From contig LNGK01000005.1 in NCBI GenBank assembly GCA_001510575.1, positions 1,867,234-1,931,233 on the forward strand: a DNA stretch of 64,000 nucleotides, read 5' to 3'. The notes below the pieces were generated by a model. That model saw nothing but the letters and a program-made list of their open reading frames with translations, made no database searches and had not been told where the DNA came from. Shown in pieces: positions 47,955 through 58,948 of the stretch (position 1 is its first letter; each line of letters begins with the position of its first letter). The position numbers and the translations under genes were made by a program. The stretch is from Knoxdaviesia capensis. Its lineage: Eukaryota; Ascomycota; Sordariomycetes; Microascales; Gondwanamycetaceae.

Positions 47955-49904
47955 CTACGACGACTCGGGTGCCGTCAGCTTCTCAATCGTCTTCTTTAAC
48001 GAATCGATTTCAGCCAGCAGAGAGTTGATATGACCTTGCTTCTCCAGGTCTGATTTCTCCAACTGGGCCATACGCTGGTCCAGTTGCGAAATATACGACC
48101 ATACACCCGCATCACCTGAAGCAAAGATATTATTCTGGTTGCTGAGATCGCGAACTAGGTCGGCAGCCGCATCTGCCGCCGCCTTCTCTGCAACCTGGCG
48201 GATCTCAGGTGCAACAAGACGTGCTGCATCGGCACTGCCATCGGCAGTCGCGCTGCTAGTCGCTGCTGCTGTCGCTGCGCTTCCAGTTGAAGGAGTCACT
48301 ACTCGATCAGATCGTTGCGCAAACGGGGAAGTTGTATGGAACTGGTGGCCGAGGCCATCCGGCGCCTGTGTGGCGACATGGTGGGGAGCGGTAGCAGCCT
48401 TGCTCACATCCATCATCGAGATCTGTGAGTACAAGGCAGCGGTACCATGGGAACCTGACGCGAGGGAAGTAACGCCCGGGGATTCAACGCGGCTTGAAAC
48501 CGTGCCGGCTCTGTCAGGAGGGGTTTGGCCGTGGATATCGCTAGGAAATCGTCCAAATGCATCAACAACAGCTCGACTTGTCGGATCCAGGGATGGGATA
48601 CTAGAACGTCGGCGGCTATCCTTATCTAGATCATCGTCGTTGCCATACACGCCGCCCATTGTGGAGTCATCCGCATCGGTCATGCTTGTTCCGCCAATAT
48701 CGTCGTCCACGAAACTACTCATACTCGATCGGCGGCCGGCGCAGCCACCAGAACCCTTGCTGTGACGGGCCAGCGCGTCTCCACGAGCAAATTTCCGGTT
48801 GCACTTGGGGCAGATGTGAGGCTTCTCGCCAGTATGAAGTTTGCTGTGGCGCTTAAGGTCGTGTAGGCGTCGGAAGCGCATGTCGCAATGCTGGCACGGA
48901 TAAGGTTTTTCTTGACTATGGGTCAGCAAATGGCTCTTGAGGTTATGATGCCGCGTGAATTCGGTGTCGCAGTATTGGCACTTGTGCTTCTTAGAGGCCG
49001 ATGAAGGGGACGTCTGGCCGGAGGACGGCATCGGGTAGCTCATACCACGACTGGGCGGGGCCGGCATGGCCAGGGAGCCAGGATGCATGGGCCCCGGGTA
49101 GGACAGAGAGCCAGAAGTGGCTTTCGGTTCCTGAGACCCATCAAGCTTGTCGTCCATATCCATGGGGGTCGGGCTCTCGGTTACTTGAACACCTGAGAGA
49201 CTGCCTCCAGCAGGACTGTGCGAAGACATAGGGCCGGCGGGATCGACTGTGCTAGGAACCGGGGCGGCGGCGGCGGCGGTACGGGAGGGCTCATCCATCG
49301 AAGTAGTTGGAGCAGTTAGCTGGGAATTTGCAGAGCGGGCAATGGCAGATGTTACGCCTTGCATGAGAGATGCAAACATGTCGGCGGACTGGTCGTGATT
49401 ATTTGGATGGTGATTAGAGTGATGAGGAACATGATCGGGGGCGGAACTGTTGATGGATGTCGCACCGGCCGCGACCTTCGACTTGTCTTGGGCCTCTGCC
49501 GCTGCTGCCGCGGCTGCCACGGCTACGGCTGCGGCTGCAGCTGCCGTTGAGGTTGGAGTGGTAGTGGGATTTGTGTTAGGGACGGCCGGGTTCGCGGACG
49601 AGGAAAAGGTTGTGTCTGTGGCATCGGATGTCGAGGAAGTGGAGGCATTCGAATCGCCATTCGTGGTCAGATGCGACGAGACATGGTTGGATGCGTCGTT
49701 GAGAGGGTTGGCGACAGCCAGGGCAGACGGAGAGTTGGATCGCATTCTCAGGCGCGACGCTGATCTGGCGTCAGATTCGGGAGAAGTGGGAGATAGGTCG
49801 CGCGGGCGCTTTAGAGGGTTCGGCGACTGGCGCAGCTGCGAGTCTGCAAGAAGAGGATCGGAAACAGGTGTACTCAAGAGAGTCGGGCCAGATTCCGAGG
49901 CCAT
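47955..49904 (-). CDS. C2H2 zinc-finger transcription factor
   Basis: A probable nuclear DNA-binding regulator of 649 aa in a single exon, starting at ATG 49904. A low-complexity N-terminus holds Ser/Thr-rich and poly-Ala stretches (about 120-137) and a His-rich patch. Two canonical C2H2 fingers follow at about 309-329 and 337-357, joined by the linker H-S-Q-E-K-P-Y. A third follows after H-T-G-E-K-P at about 365-388 and ends C-x2-C-x12-H-x6-C, so its last ligand is Cys (C2HC). Then R-R-S-S and a Ser/Gly/Asp-rich region. The C-terminus (about 600-645) is a heptad-like coiled coil with L-D-Q-R-M-A-Q-L and L-L-A-E-I-D-S-L-K-K. The finger set resembles an Azf1-like class of ascomycete regulators, but I cannot name the orthologue. 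Target genes are unknown. Confidence 0.85.
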   Translation of the reverse strand: MASESGPTLLSTPVSDPLLADSQLRQSPNPLKRPRDLSPTSPESDARSASRLRMRSNSPSALAVANPLNDASNHVSSHLTTNGDSNASTSSTSDATDTTFSSSANPAVPNTNPTTTPTSTAAAAAAVAVAAAAAAAEAQDKSKVAAGATSINSSAPDHVPHHSNHHPNNHDQSADMFASLMQGVTSAIARSANSQLTAPTTSMDEPSRTAAAAAPVPSTVDPAGPMSSHSPAGGSLSGVQVTESPTPMDMDDKLDGSQEPKATSGSLSYPGPMHPGSLAMPAPPSRGMSYPMPSSGQTSPSSASKKHKCQYCDTEFTRHHNLKSHLLTHSQEKPYPCQHCDMRFRRLHDLKRHSKLHTGEKPHICPKCNRKFARGDALARHSKGSGGCAGRRSSMSSFVDDDIGGTSMTDADDSTMGGVYGNDDDLDKDSRRRSSIPSLDPTSRAVVDAFGRFPSDIHGQTPPDRAGTVSSRVESPGVTSLASGSHGTAALYSQISMMDVSKAATAPHHVATQAPDGLGHQFHTTSPFAQRSDRVVTPSTGSAATAAATSSATADGSADAARLVAPEIRQVAEKAAADAAADLVRDLSNQNNIFASGDAGVWSYISQLDQRMAQLEKSDLEKQGHINSLLAEIDSLKKTIEKLTAPESS

Positions 49905-50380
49905 GGGAGCGACGTCGATACCAAGGATATGGGCTAACTGGAAAGAAGGCGCACAGAAGGAACAGAAAATTGGCGGGAGATGAGGGGCGAAGAAAGGCGG
50001 GCGAGACTAGAGAAGGTGAGGTAGTCGTCAAGCACAATCGCGGAACTTCCAGTGACTGAGCAAATCCACCATCCACTAAACTGAGTGACTGGATAAATCT
50101 GATGCAGTGAGGGAGAGACGGGCAGTGTGGGTGAAGATGAAAAGGAAGAGGTACTGAACGTTGAGGAGAGGGTTGGAAAGGATAAAGAGAGAAAGAATAT
50201 GGCACAGAGTTGAAGGAATTAAGAAGACCAATTTTGTTTGGTGGGACGAGCAAAATGGTAGGATGGGCAGCAAAAAGAAAGAAAATAACAATAAAGGTTG
50301 AGGAAGCTGAGGATCTCAAAGTGTTGACGCGCAATGCCTTCACGGCCGCATGTCCGCGACCGGTTGAAAACAAGAAGAAT

Positions 50381-50409
50381 ACACACACGCACACACACAC
50401 ACGCACACA
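50381..50409. repeat. CA-type microsatellite
   Basis: An (AC)n tract of about 29 bp interrupted by two CG steps, lying about 480 bp upstream of the zinc-finger start codon, probably in its 5' leader or promoter. Confidence 0.9.
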
Positions 50410-52480
50410 AAAAACAAAAAACTGGAAAGGGAAGTAAATATGAGAATGCTAAATAAATCCCGAAAATACTAGAGCAGTTCTTTGGCCGGTGCTGTATTAT
50501 GTTGACCAAAATCGCATCTCAAGGTGAATTGTCGTGATGAGCGCGGTTTCACGATGAAGTCAATAGTAGTAGGTGGTGTAAAGTGATGGAGGATTGAAAA
50601 AGTGAAGAGGAAAAAGAAAAAGAGGCTTGGAGTGTGGCTGGAACGTGGCGAGAGCTTTTTGTATGTTTTGCTTTTTTGGGAGGGGTGGTCTTTGTTGTTG
50701 TTATTAATGGCCTTTTTGTTTTTTTTAGTTGTTTTTTGGGAAGGAAAGAAAAGAGGCGGAGTGGAAGGAGATGCTTACTTGGAGGAAGAAAATAAACCCG
50801 CTGCCAGATATATCAGGAATCAACTTTGGATGACCAAGGCTGTCTAGACAGTATGATTCCACATGCGCACTGTCCCTATAATGTGGCTTGGACAAGCCTC
50901 GCAACATGAGTATTCGTCCCACAAATACACAACGAGGGCTTTACAAACTTCCTGGCCAAGTTAAGTATATGAGAGTGAAGGAAGGAGTGTGAAGGACTGA
51001 GGAAGCAGGTCTTGTAGCTAAATTGTATGTAGCTGGCCTGTTCAGGCCTTCCATTCTCCGTCAGGGTCAGCAAGCACAAAACTTCGGTGTATACTTGTTT
51101 CCAATGTATCCACAATCTCATGTACAGTAGATACCGAAGCGTGGAATATAAGAGGTAAGACGGCAGTGCAAGAGCCTTTTGGCGTCAATACAGAATGCGT
51201 TGTGGTGGTTTGATAGATACCTACTGGCTGTAAACACATAGGTCGACCCTTAGCTCGCTATCCAGATGAGGAAATGACCACGGGAGAAAGATATCAGGTT
51301 TGGAAAGTCTGAGCATCTAGTCTTCTGCTCCTCATCGACACTTCATTAAGCACAGAGAGAAACCAAGGTTGAATTCGACTTTGTCAGCGCAGCTCGGCCA
51401 TATCACTTTCGAGCCCATTACCACCACAAGTACTCCAGTAAGCATGGCCCATCCCGTCGTGTCTCCAGAACGAGAGGCGATGCACGTAGTTGAAGTGCCT
51501 ATGTGGCTTTCGCTCGTGTTTCAAATGTGAGCTAATGGAGAACATAACAGAAAACCCGAAAAGGATAAAAGGTGCCATACGACGACTGTCTGTGTGCCAC
51601 ATTTCAGCCGCTTCCTCATTCTTTGCTTCAGGCATTCATCACCAGGCAAACAAACGCGCCGAGAAACTGAGAGTCAGCATTGCAGTGGGTGGTGTCCTCA
51701 AAAAGTTACTCTTCCCTCGCCAGTCGCCAGTCGCCAGTCTCCAAAAACCTAGCACTGCATCCATAACGTCATTATTGTGTGTCAATTAATCTCTTCTCCT
51801 AAATATCAAACATTGCATCCTGATGTTTTATCTTTTTTTGACGTTCAAAGTTGTGCCCAAAATTCAGATGCCAATCAATCTCCCAGAGGATGGCATGACT
51901 GAGACACTGTCAATTGTGGCGGTGCTGAAAATGCCACCATTCAGAATCTCTCAACCAATTTTTTCCAGCTAAGAATGTCTAGGTGTATAGGCATTAATTA
52001 GCTCAGAGGTAAACATAGAAACAAGTTAACGACCGTGAAAGAGCGACCTCTTCAGGATCCGGCAACGAGGTCGGAGGCTGTGAGCGGCGTTGTATTGGTG
52101 TTGTTATTCTCATCCCGCCCTCCCACCCTCTTTAGTCGGTATGGTCAATGGTCCGTCCCAATCGACAACATTCGTAAATGGCCTGAAGGGAAGCAAGACG
52201 AGGGCAAGGTGTTACAGTACATACAGTACCTAGGTACTCCCGGATCATTTTTTTTTATGTACTTCCCCGGCCTCTGTGCCCATATCTATCCCTCCTCTTC
52301 AACCCACTCTCGTGGAGTTCAGCTCTTCAACATCATTGTTGCCACCAAAAATAAGTTTACGTTCCTTAAGCGGAATGCATCAGTAACAGTGGCCTCCGAC
52401 TTCTTTCTTCCCCAAGCGCTTCCCCTCCTCGGCGCAGTAGACTTCCTGTACAGTACAGTTACATCTCGAAGGAGTTTGGG

Positions 52481-52513
52481 NNNNNNNNNNNNNNNNNNNN
52501 NNNNNNNNNNNNN
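52481..52513. other. Assembly gap (33 N)
   Basis: Run of N followed directly by a G run (52514-52523). The gap probably hides a longer homopolymer. Confidence 0.99.
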
Positions 52514-53869
52514 GGGGGGGGGGCCTGTCTCTCTCTGTGGTTCTCTTCGATTTCCTGTTCAGGTCAGCCTCCTCCTCTGGCTGGAAAACTTGTTTGGCTG
52601 GAACAGCCCAGCTCAGGAACCAGATCGTACAGCTTAACCCGCCTTATCCAGAGTGGGTGTAGTGCAGCATGGCTGTACAGTATTGTACATACAGTACATA
52701 ATGATCTCTATAAATATCCCCGTCACGAGAGCGTGCATATCTTAAGAAGCACGAACTATTGCCTGAATTTCTCGCATCGGCGCAAAATTCTCCACTGTCA
52801 CTGTCACACCCAAGTCTCATTGAATCTTTCCGCAACCCTACCTACAACCTGGTACTTCTTATGGGAAGGGCTGAGAATGAGTGGTCCCCCAGTTCACCTG
52901 AACTTCATCGTATGTCGCCTGCTATCCTTGTTTTCTTCTAGCCCAGAGTGCAAATCATTTTCTTGATATTGGACTCTCTATTGTCCGGCCCAATTCAGCA
53001 TCTTCAGCTGAATCGGGGATGGCTACCAAACGGCCCCCCCCCTTCAAAGTAGCCGTAGTTCGACTTCTCCTTTGAACACGGGGTTCGGAATGGAAAGGCA
53101 GGTAAAACATGCACCTTTATTTTGGTCATGCACCCCGTTCAACACAGGCTTGCTACCACCCACACTAAACTCAGCTCAAAGCCTCTTTCTCTTTCCCATT
53201 TCCTCCTGTGAAAGCTATGCAGATTCAGCTGCCAGGCTGGCCTTAGCCGTTCAAGAAATGCTCACTTATCCTGCATGCAAACGAACTATATTTAGCCCTG
53301 GCTCGTTGAATGGTTGGGTATGAAGAGCACGAATATCTTCAGTTTTTCATTCCCCAGCCATCTCTTTTTTTCTGAGTCGATTCGAGCCCTATGTATGTAA
53401 TGTTGAGCATTGTTCAAGTCAAGTTTGGTTGACTGGAAGTTGTTCAATCACCTTAGAAGCTCCGAGATATGCCGAAGATCCCTAGATAACTAATTGAGCC
53501 ACGGAAGCGGCGGGAGAAGTGTGTTAGAGCTTTATCTTGGTATAATGATGATTGTTCTATCTTAGGAATTCCATAAAACATGGTGTGATGATCACGTTTT
53601 GGTAGGGTTAGGGTTATGCTCGTTGGTCGTTTTCAAGTGTGGATTTAGACAACCTTTCGACTTCTTAAGCATGCGAGCACAGAGATGCAGTGTGGCATAC
53701 GGTCAATGAGAAAGGTATGGATTAGGATTAGGATATCATAAGGCTGAGATACAAAAGCAAATTAAACAAAAAAAAAAATGAACACTTCAACATCATCCAT
53801 CATTCATCATGGCGCATTGAAACCGAACTGTTGCGTTAAAACAGAGCTTGTAATATCTGGAAACTGATC

Positions 53870-56800
53870 TCACTTTTTCCCGCGCGAAAACGCCTCAACT
53901 CGGCTCAGATGGCTCTTCAAACCGGCTCCACGCTCACAATTGGCTACGAGCCATTCTTCCATGCGATGACGAATATTAGCCATCTGCGTAAGAACAGGAC
54001 CCGCCACCTGCGACAGTCTGCTGCTATCAGAGCCAGGGGCCGCAGTAGAAGCAAGAGCAGCACACGGGTTCAGCATGAGATCGAAGAAGTCACCCCAGAT
54101 ATCGGTCTGCCAGTACCGCTTCAGCGTCTCGCGGAGCCGGTACCGACGATCGGATGCGAGCCCACCGGCGCCTTCTGCCGTGGCTTGGTACCGCGTTGTT
54201 TCGATGTATTTCCCGAACAACAGACAGAAAACGATACCTGCGAGCCCATGATAGTCAATTTGCCATGTCCAAGGCCGACCCTCGCGGATCTCTGCACAGT
54301 CCTGGGCTGTCGTCTTCCAGTCGGCAATGAATTGAGTTCCGGGTGCGAAGCATCGCATGTCGATACCACGACCTAGATCGATCAGCACGATTCCGCGGGA
54401 ATCCCAGCCACCGCTACCATCGGCCGCGTACTGGCTTGTGATGGGGACTAGAGGCTCTTCGGGGCCCTGACCAGCCATTGCCGAATCTAGACGTAGCAGG
54501 CAATTGTCTGGTTTGAGATCGCCGTGAAGAACACCTCGCTCATGGAGAGCTTCGACCGTTCGAAGAAGCTCAATTGTGAAGAACATGACAAGCTGCTCAT
54601 CCATTACACCAGAAGGGTCGGCTCGGAAAAAGTTGACAACATCAAGCAACGTTCCATGTGGGTAGTACGGCACGAAGAGGAATGCCTCATCGCGGTACAG
54701 GTGCATCTCCAGTCCTTGAGTTACGGACGCTGCAGCTCGATGGTTTGGTCCGAGCCGAGAGTGCGCTACGCGCATCATGTGGAACTCCCATGGGCTGGGC
54801 GGCGACTCCATTTTGAGAGCCTCAAGGCCAGATGGACGGTCCCGGAATCGCCGCCGGCTGGTGGAGAGGGCGGCAGATTCATCTTCCACATAGTTGTTTT
54901 GTTCAAGAGATACATGCTCAACAAGGTAAACCGGAGCATACGCGCCGGCTCCAATCTCCCTTTTGACGACGTACTCCGATTTGACATCCGGAAACTGAAT
55001 AGTCATGGGCGCCAATGAAAGGGTTTTATCCGAACCAGCTTTGCTGCTGCTGGTCTTGATGAACCGTCTCAGTTCGGCGCCTTTTTCACAAACTTCCCCG
55101 TGATGGTCGTAGAATCCGGGGTAAGATCCCATTGGGGGTTGAATCTTCGATAGAATTTCCTTGCGAATGCTATCATCGACAGGGTTGCATTGCGCGTCAT
55201 GGATGATCGGACCAGACGGACCAATCGACTTCATTAATGAGGGTTGAGCAATCTTTGGAGAGGCGATGGAATATGAATCTCGCAGGGCCTCCGGCGAGTT
55301 AGGGTCGCTCATATCGATCAAGGGGCTACTCATAGGATCCGCTTGAGTGTTGTTGCCGCTCGATATGCCATAGACTTCGTTTTCTTCTTCTTCTTCTTCA
55401 ATGCAATCGTCTTCTTCCTCTTCATCAGACAAGTCTTCCAATAACGAGTTACGCTTGGCAGCTGTCCTGACCCTACTAGGAGTCTTGTACTGTTCTCGCC
55501 TTTGCGTCTCGTGTAGATCGAGTGATGATTCAGTCCGCTCGGTGATTGGAGTCATGAATGGCAGTCGATTATTGGCCACCTCAACGGGGTCCCTATAAGG
55601 CCGCGTCGGTGGGACATAATCTTCTGGGGGAATGGGGATGAACACAGATCGAACGTGTAGTTTTGGTTCGGGTAATGGTGGGAGATGGCTTTCAACTGGA
55701 GTGCTGACATGATCGTTATCAGGGTCGAGCTGGGACTGGTCTCCGGCACTGGAGGTGATGGTACGTGCAGCGGAATTGTCGGCGTCAGTGTCTTCACCGC
55801 CATCGGACAATTTGGGCACATGCTTTTTTGTGTTGAATTCGGACCATTCGCTCACGCTCTTGACCTCAGATGTTTCCCCCTCAACTTGAAGTTCCAAAGC
55901 TTCATCAACAACATCGTCCTCGTCCCCGTCATCCTCGTCGACGACTTGACGTGTAGTCCCCGTGCTCTCAGCACCGCTTGTGTAGTCGTCCGAGTCATAA
56001 TCATCATCATCGTCATCATTGTCACGAGGGCCCTCGAAATCCTCGTGAGTGGGAGGAGGCCGCATCGGTTGGTTGAAGATGTCATATATGTCGTCGGTGG
56101 CGGCACGCGTGTGAATTGTCATGGTTGGTTCCGCGGCCATGCTTTTCCGCTTCATCATCTTCGGACGCGATGGGGAGTCCAACTTCGCCTTAACTGTTAT
56201 TGAGGAACATCTGTTAGCACCCGGTGCATGGATTATCTTCCACTAGACGAATAAACTTACTGATTTGTGTTTCGTTGAGATCCGTGCCCTTCTTTCTTCC
56301 CCGGGATATATTTTTTAATTCAATTATATCCCCATTTTCGTCTCGGAGGATATCCTTGTCATGCGGGATGACGAGCTTCTGTGATGCAGCTGTTCCATGA
56401 GCCATAACGGGCGCATTTTCGTCTCGAAGTGGAACAATCCGACTCTGCGACCGGCCGGTATCTTGAGCTACTGCAGGTCTGGCGGGGGCGTTCTCATCGT
56501 GCCATATTGGAATTGTCTTGACGGGGGCGTGGGATTGGCGCGGCTGATTCTCTTGGTCTTCTACACCAACGTCTTCGTCTTTATCCTCCTCGATGTCTTC
56601 CCATTCATGGTCCAACCATCCACGGTTGCGAGCCCAGATCTCGTCGAAGCTTAACTCTGACCCAAGAATATTCGGTGTGGGGTAGAGTAGATCGAGGTCG
56701 ACGAGAATGCGCTCCATTTTGCCATTACGCGGGTTTATCGTCACCTGGTGTTCGGATGAGGTCACGATAAAGTGGGAAATCTGAGATAGTACGGTCTAAA

Positions 56801-58172
56801 AGAAATAGATTCACAAGTGAAAAAAAAGCAGAACAATTTTCGTAAATTAGTGCTATTGGTCATAATTGAGACAGATGAATGGGGGGGGGGAGGGGAACCG
56901 ATTCATGGGCTGGTGGGGGGTGGTGATGATGCATGGGCAGTCGCGACGGTCACCCATAACGAACCCCTAAATCAAAACAAAGCAAACCCTAACCAAACAG
57001 AACTAGGGTTCTGATCGGCTGCTTTGAGGGGGACCTGCACCATTACCATCAACTCCTCCCCCCCAAAACCATCCATGGGAGAAAAGGGGAAGCCAGAATC
57101 CGCAAGAAAAGATGACGCATATGAAATCAAGAAAAGAAGATAAAAAGGGAAAGGGTTGTTTCTCTCATACCGTATCCCTGAACACCTCCATCTTAGGCCC
57201 CACACTCTTCTTTCCACCCGCCTTAAGAGTCTCTCCAGCCCAGGGCTTCGGCTCAATGGTATTTTCCTTCTTGCGCTCTGCCAGTGACCCAATCGTATCC
57301 CACCCTTTCGCGTCGGGGCCTCGTGCCGAAATAGCTGGTTGTTGGCTTTCAGCATCGGCGTCCGAAAAAATTGCCATCTTCCCACGTCCTGATTTGGCGG
57401 GGGCACGGCCGCCAGATTGTGTCGATCGTGATTGTTGCTGGCTGCCAGATGCACCCAGGGCACTAGGTGCAGAGAACGGGTCGATTTTGGCGGCCAGCGC
57501 AGGGCGCACGATGGGTAGAGCTGGCGATGATGGACATTCGGTGGCTTCGGCTCCGGCCAATTCGCGGCGCTGCTCGAATTCGGAAAACTTGCGGAGGAGT
57601 CGTGCGGCGGGGCGAGCTTCGCGGTCGAGACCCATGTGGTACACCTCGGCAGCCTGCGACCACCGGCCGGCGGATTCAAGCCAGGCGGCGTACTCTTCAT
57701 AGAACAGAGCGAGTGACTCTCCAATCCCGTGGCGTGATAGGAACACAAATGTCTCTCGGGGTGAGTCTGAGAACAGCTGGATGTAGTGAATCCACAGCTT
57801 CAGGTAGCGAGGGTCGTTCTTGTATTGTGCGGAGGAGATGAAGGTCTTGGTGGCGCGCTCAAGAATCAAATGTAGTTGGGACTGAGCTGTGGCTTGTGCT
57901 GATGGGTAGGCATCAAGAGCCCAGCGGACATACCGATCGAAGATATCGAGCGGATCATCAGATTCGGACATGCTGGTAAGTTCCGCCTCGAATTCTGCAC
58001 GTATTGAGTCGTTGATATTCTGCGTATCTGAGGGTGTTGCTAGCTTTCCGAGGGGAGCGGGCGAGAACAGTTCAGCCAGCTTTTTGGCCGACCGACCGCT
58101 AGGGAGAGATTGGATGTTCTCTTTCTGGTTTTCGATGACATCGAAGTTGATGAGGTCTCCGGATCCTGCCAT
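53870..58172 (-). CDS. BUB1: Spindle-assembly checkpoint kinase Bub1 (Bub1/Mad3 type)
   Basis: A kinetochore checkpoint Ser/Thr kinase. Exons are 57171-58172, 56261-56795 and 53870-56193 (1286 aa). Introns are 56796-57170 (GTATGA/TTTTAG, 375 nt) and 56194-56260 (GTAAGT/AACAG). The start is the ATG of MAGSGDLINF. The N-terminus has a KEN box (17-19), the Bub1/Mad3 TPR-like helical domain (about 58-200) and a second KEN box (302-304) followed by P-K-P-W-A-G. Exon 2 carries the conserved E-L-S-F-E-type segment (F-D-E-I-W-A-R-N-R-G-W-L) and three DEN motifs. A long acidic linker with poly-Asp/Glu runs precedes the kinase domain (about 920-1270). That domain has a Gly loop G-A-G-A-Y-A-P-V-Y at about 927-935, likely Lys 973 in L-E-A-L-K, catalytic loop H-G-D-L-K-P-D-N at 1069-1076, and D-L-G replacing DFG at about 1118. 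HGD and DLG are usual in Bub1. An alternative acceptor (ATCTCAG, 12 nt downstream) would also keep frame. Confidence 0.92.
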
Positions 58173-58948
58173 GATGAATTGTAGGTTCAAGAAAGCTTTC
58201 CGGAGCACATTGACTTTATGTTAAAGAGGAAATGGAGTAAAGGACTAGAGCAGTAAGAGATTAAAGATTGAAAGAGGGGGGGGGGGTGTTAAGATATAAT
58301 TGTGAGTGGAAAGGTGAAAAAGGCTAATGAAGTGAGATCAAGTTGGCAGTTGGATTTAGAGGAGAATACCTCATGTGTGTGTTTGAGCAACTCTGGATAT
58401 ATTTTTTGGGCGGTGTGTTTATTGACCCAGCATGAACGTGGGTGGGACATGGTCAAAAATTCTGGTTGCTGTGGTAACACAGTATAGCTAATTCTATGGC
58501 AGCAGAGTCCACATAGACTGTCTAAACTCGTGCGCTAAGAACTGGTGATGGGGCATTCATCCCACTGTAGGTAAAACTGAACATACACGCTTCACAGCGT
58601 AGGTATTCACAATCTCTTTTTTTCTTTCTTGCTGGAAGGGGCTTATTAGGAGGGAGGGCACATTTTGTAGTATCTCTAATCATGCAAGTATTTCGGTACC
58701 TGAGGTTTTTGATATCTAATTCAGGTGATGACTTTTTAGCCTGCGAATTTAAAAACAAAAAAGCTGCGATATCATTAAAACAAATCATTCATTATTATTC
58801 TTATTCTCCATAAGCAGTAAAAAAAAACATCTCGCTTCACTTTTCAGTTCTCTAGTGACTGGATCATGCCAGCTTCTACCAGAATCAAGAAAAATGAGAA
58901 GCCCTCAAATGGGCCTCACACAGATGTCAAGTTGATCCGACCGGTGAT
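58173..58948. other. Intergenic: BUB1 promoter and enolase 3' flank
   Basis: A G run (58276-58286) and a TG-rich patch lie near the BUB1 side. AT-rich sequence near 58740-58830 follows the enolase stop. No gene or RNA is supported. Confidence 0.5.

Larger units (their letters stand above)
49905..53869. other. Long gene-free region (4.0 kb) including zinc-finger gene promoter
   Basis: The first about 900 bp upstream of the zinc-finger gene are purine-rich on the + strand, so CT-rich on the gene strand, and contain a CA microsatellite (50381-50409). Further on are three CGCCAGT units (51718-51741), clustered TACAGTAC palindromes (52211-52240, 52447-52460, 52674-52700), a 33-N gap beside a G run, and a double TTAGGG (53603-53616). 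The frame at 52035-52637 runs through the gap and has no family resemblance. I see no gene. Confidence 0.5.

Noticed and set aside
49771..50406. 211-codon frame overlapping the zinc-finger start
   Set aside because: It begins at a GTG in the CA microsatellite and reads through CT-rich leader sequence; there is no family resemblance.
52035..52637. A 200-codon frame on the + strand
   Set aside because: It reads straight through an N gap of unknown true length and shows no conserved motif.
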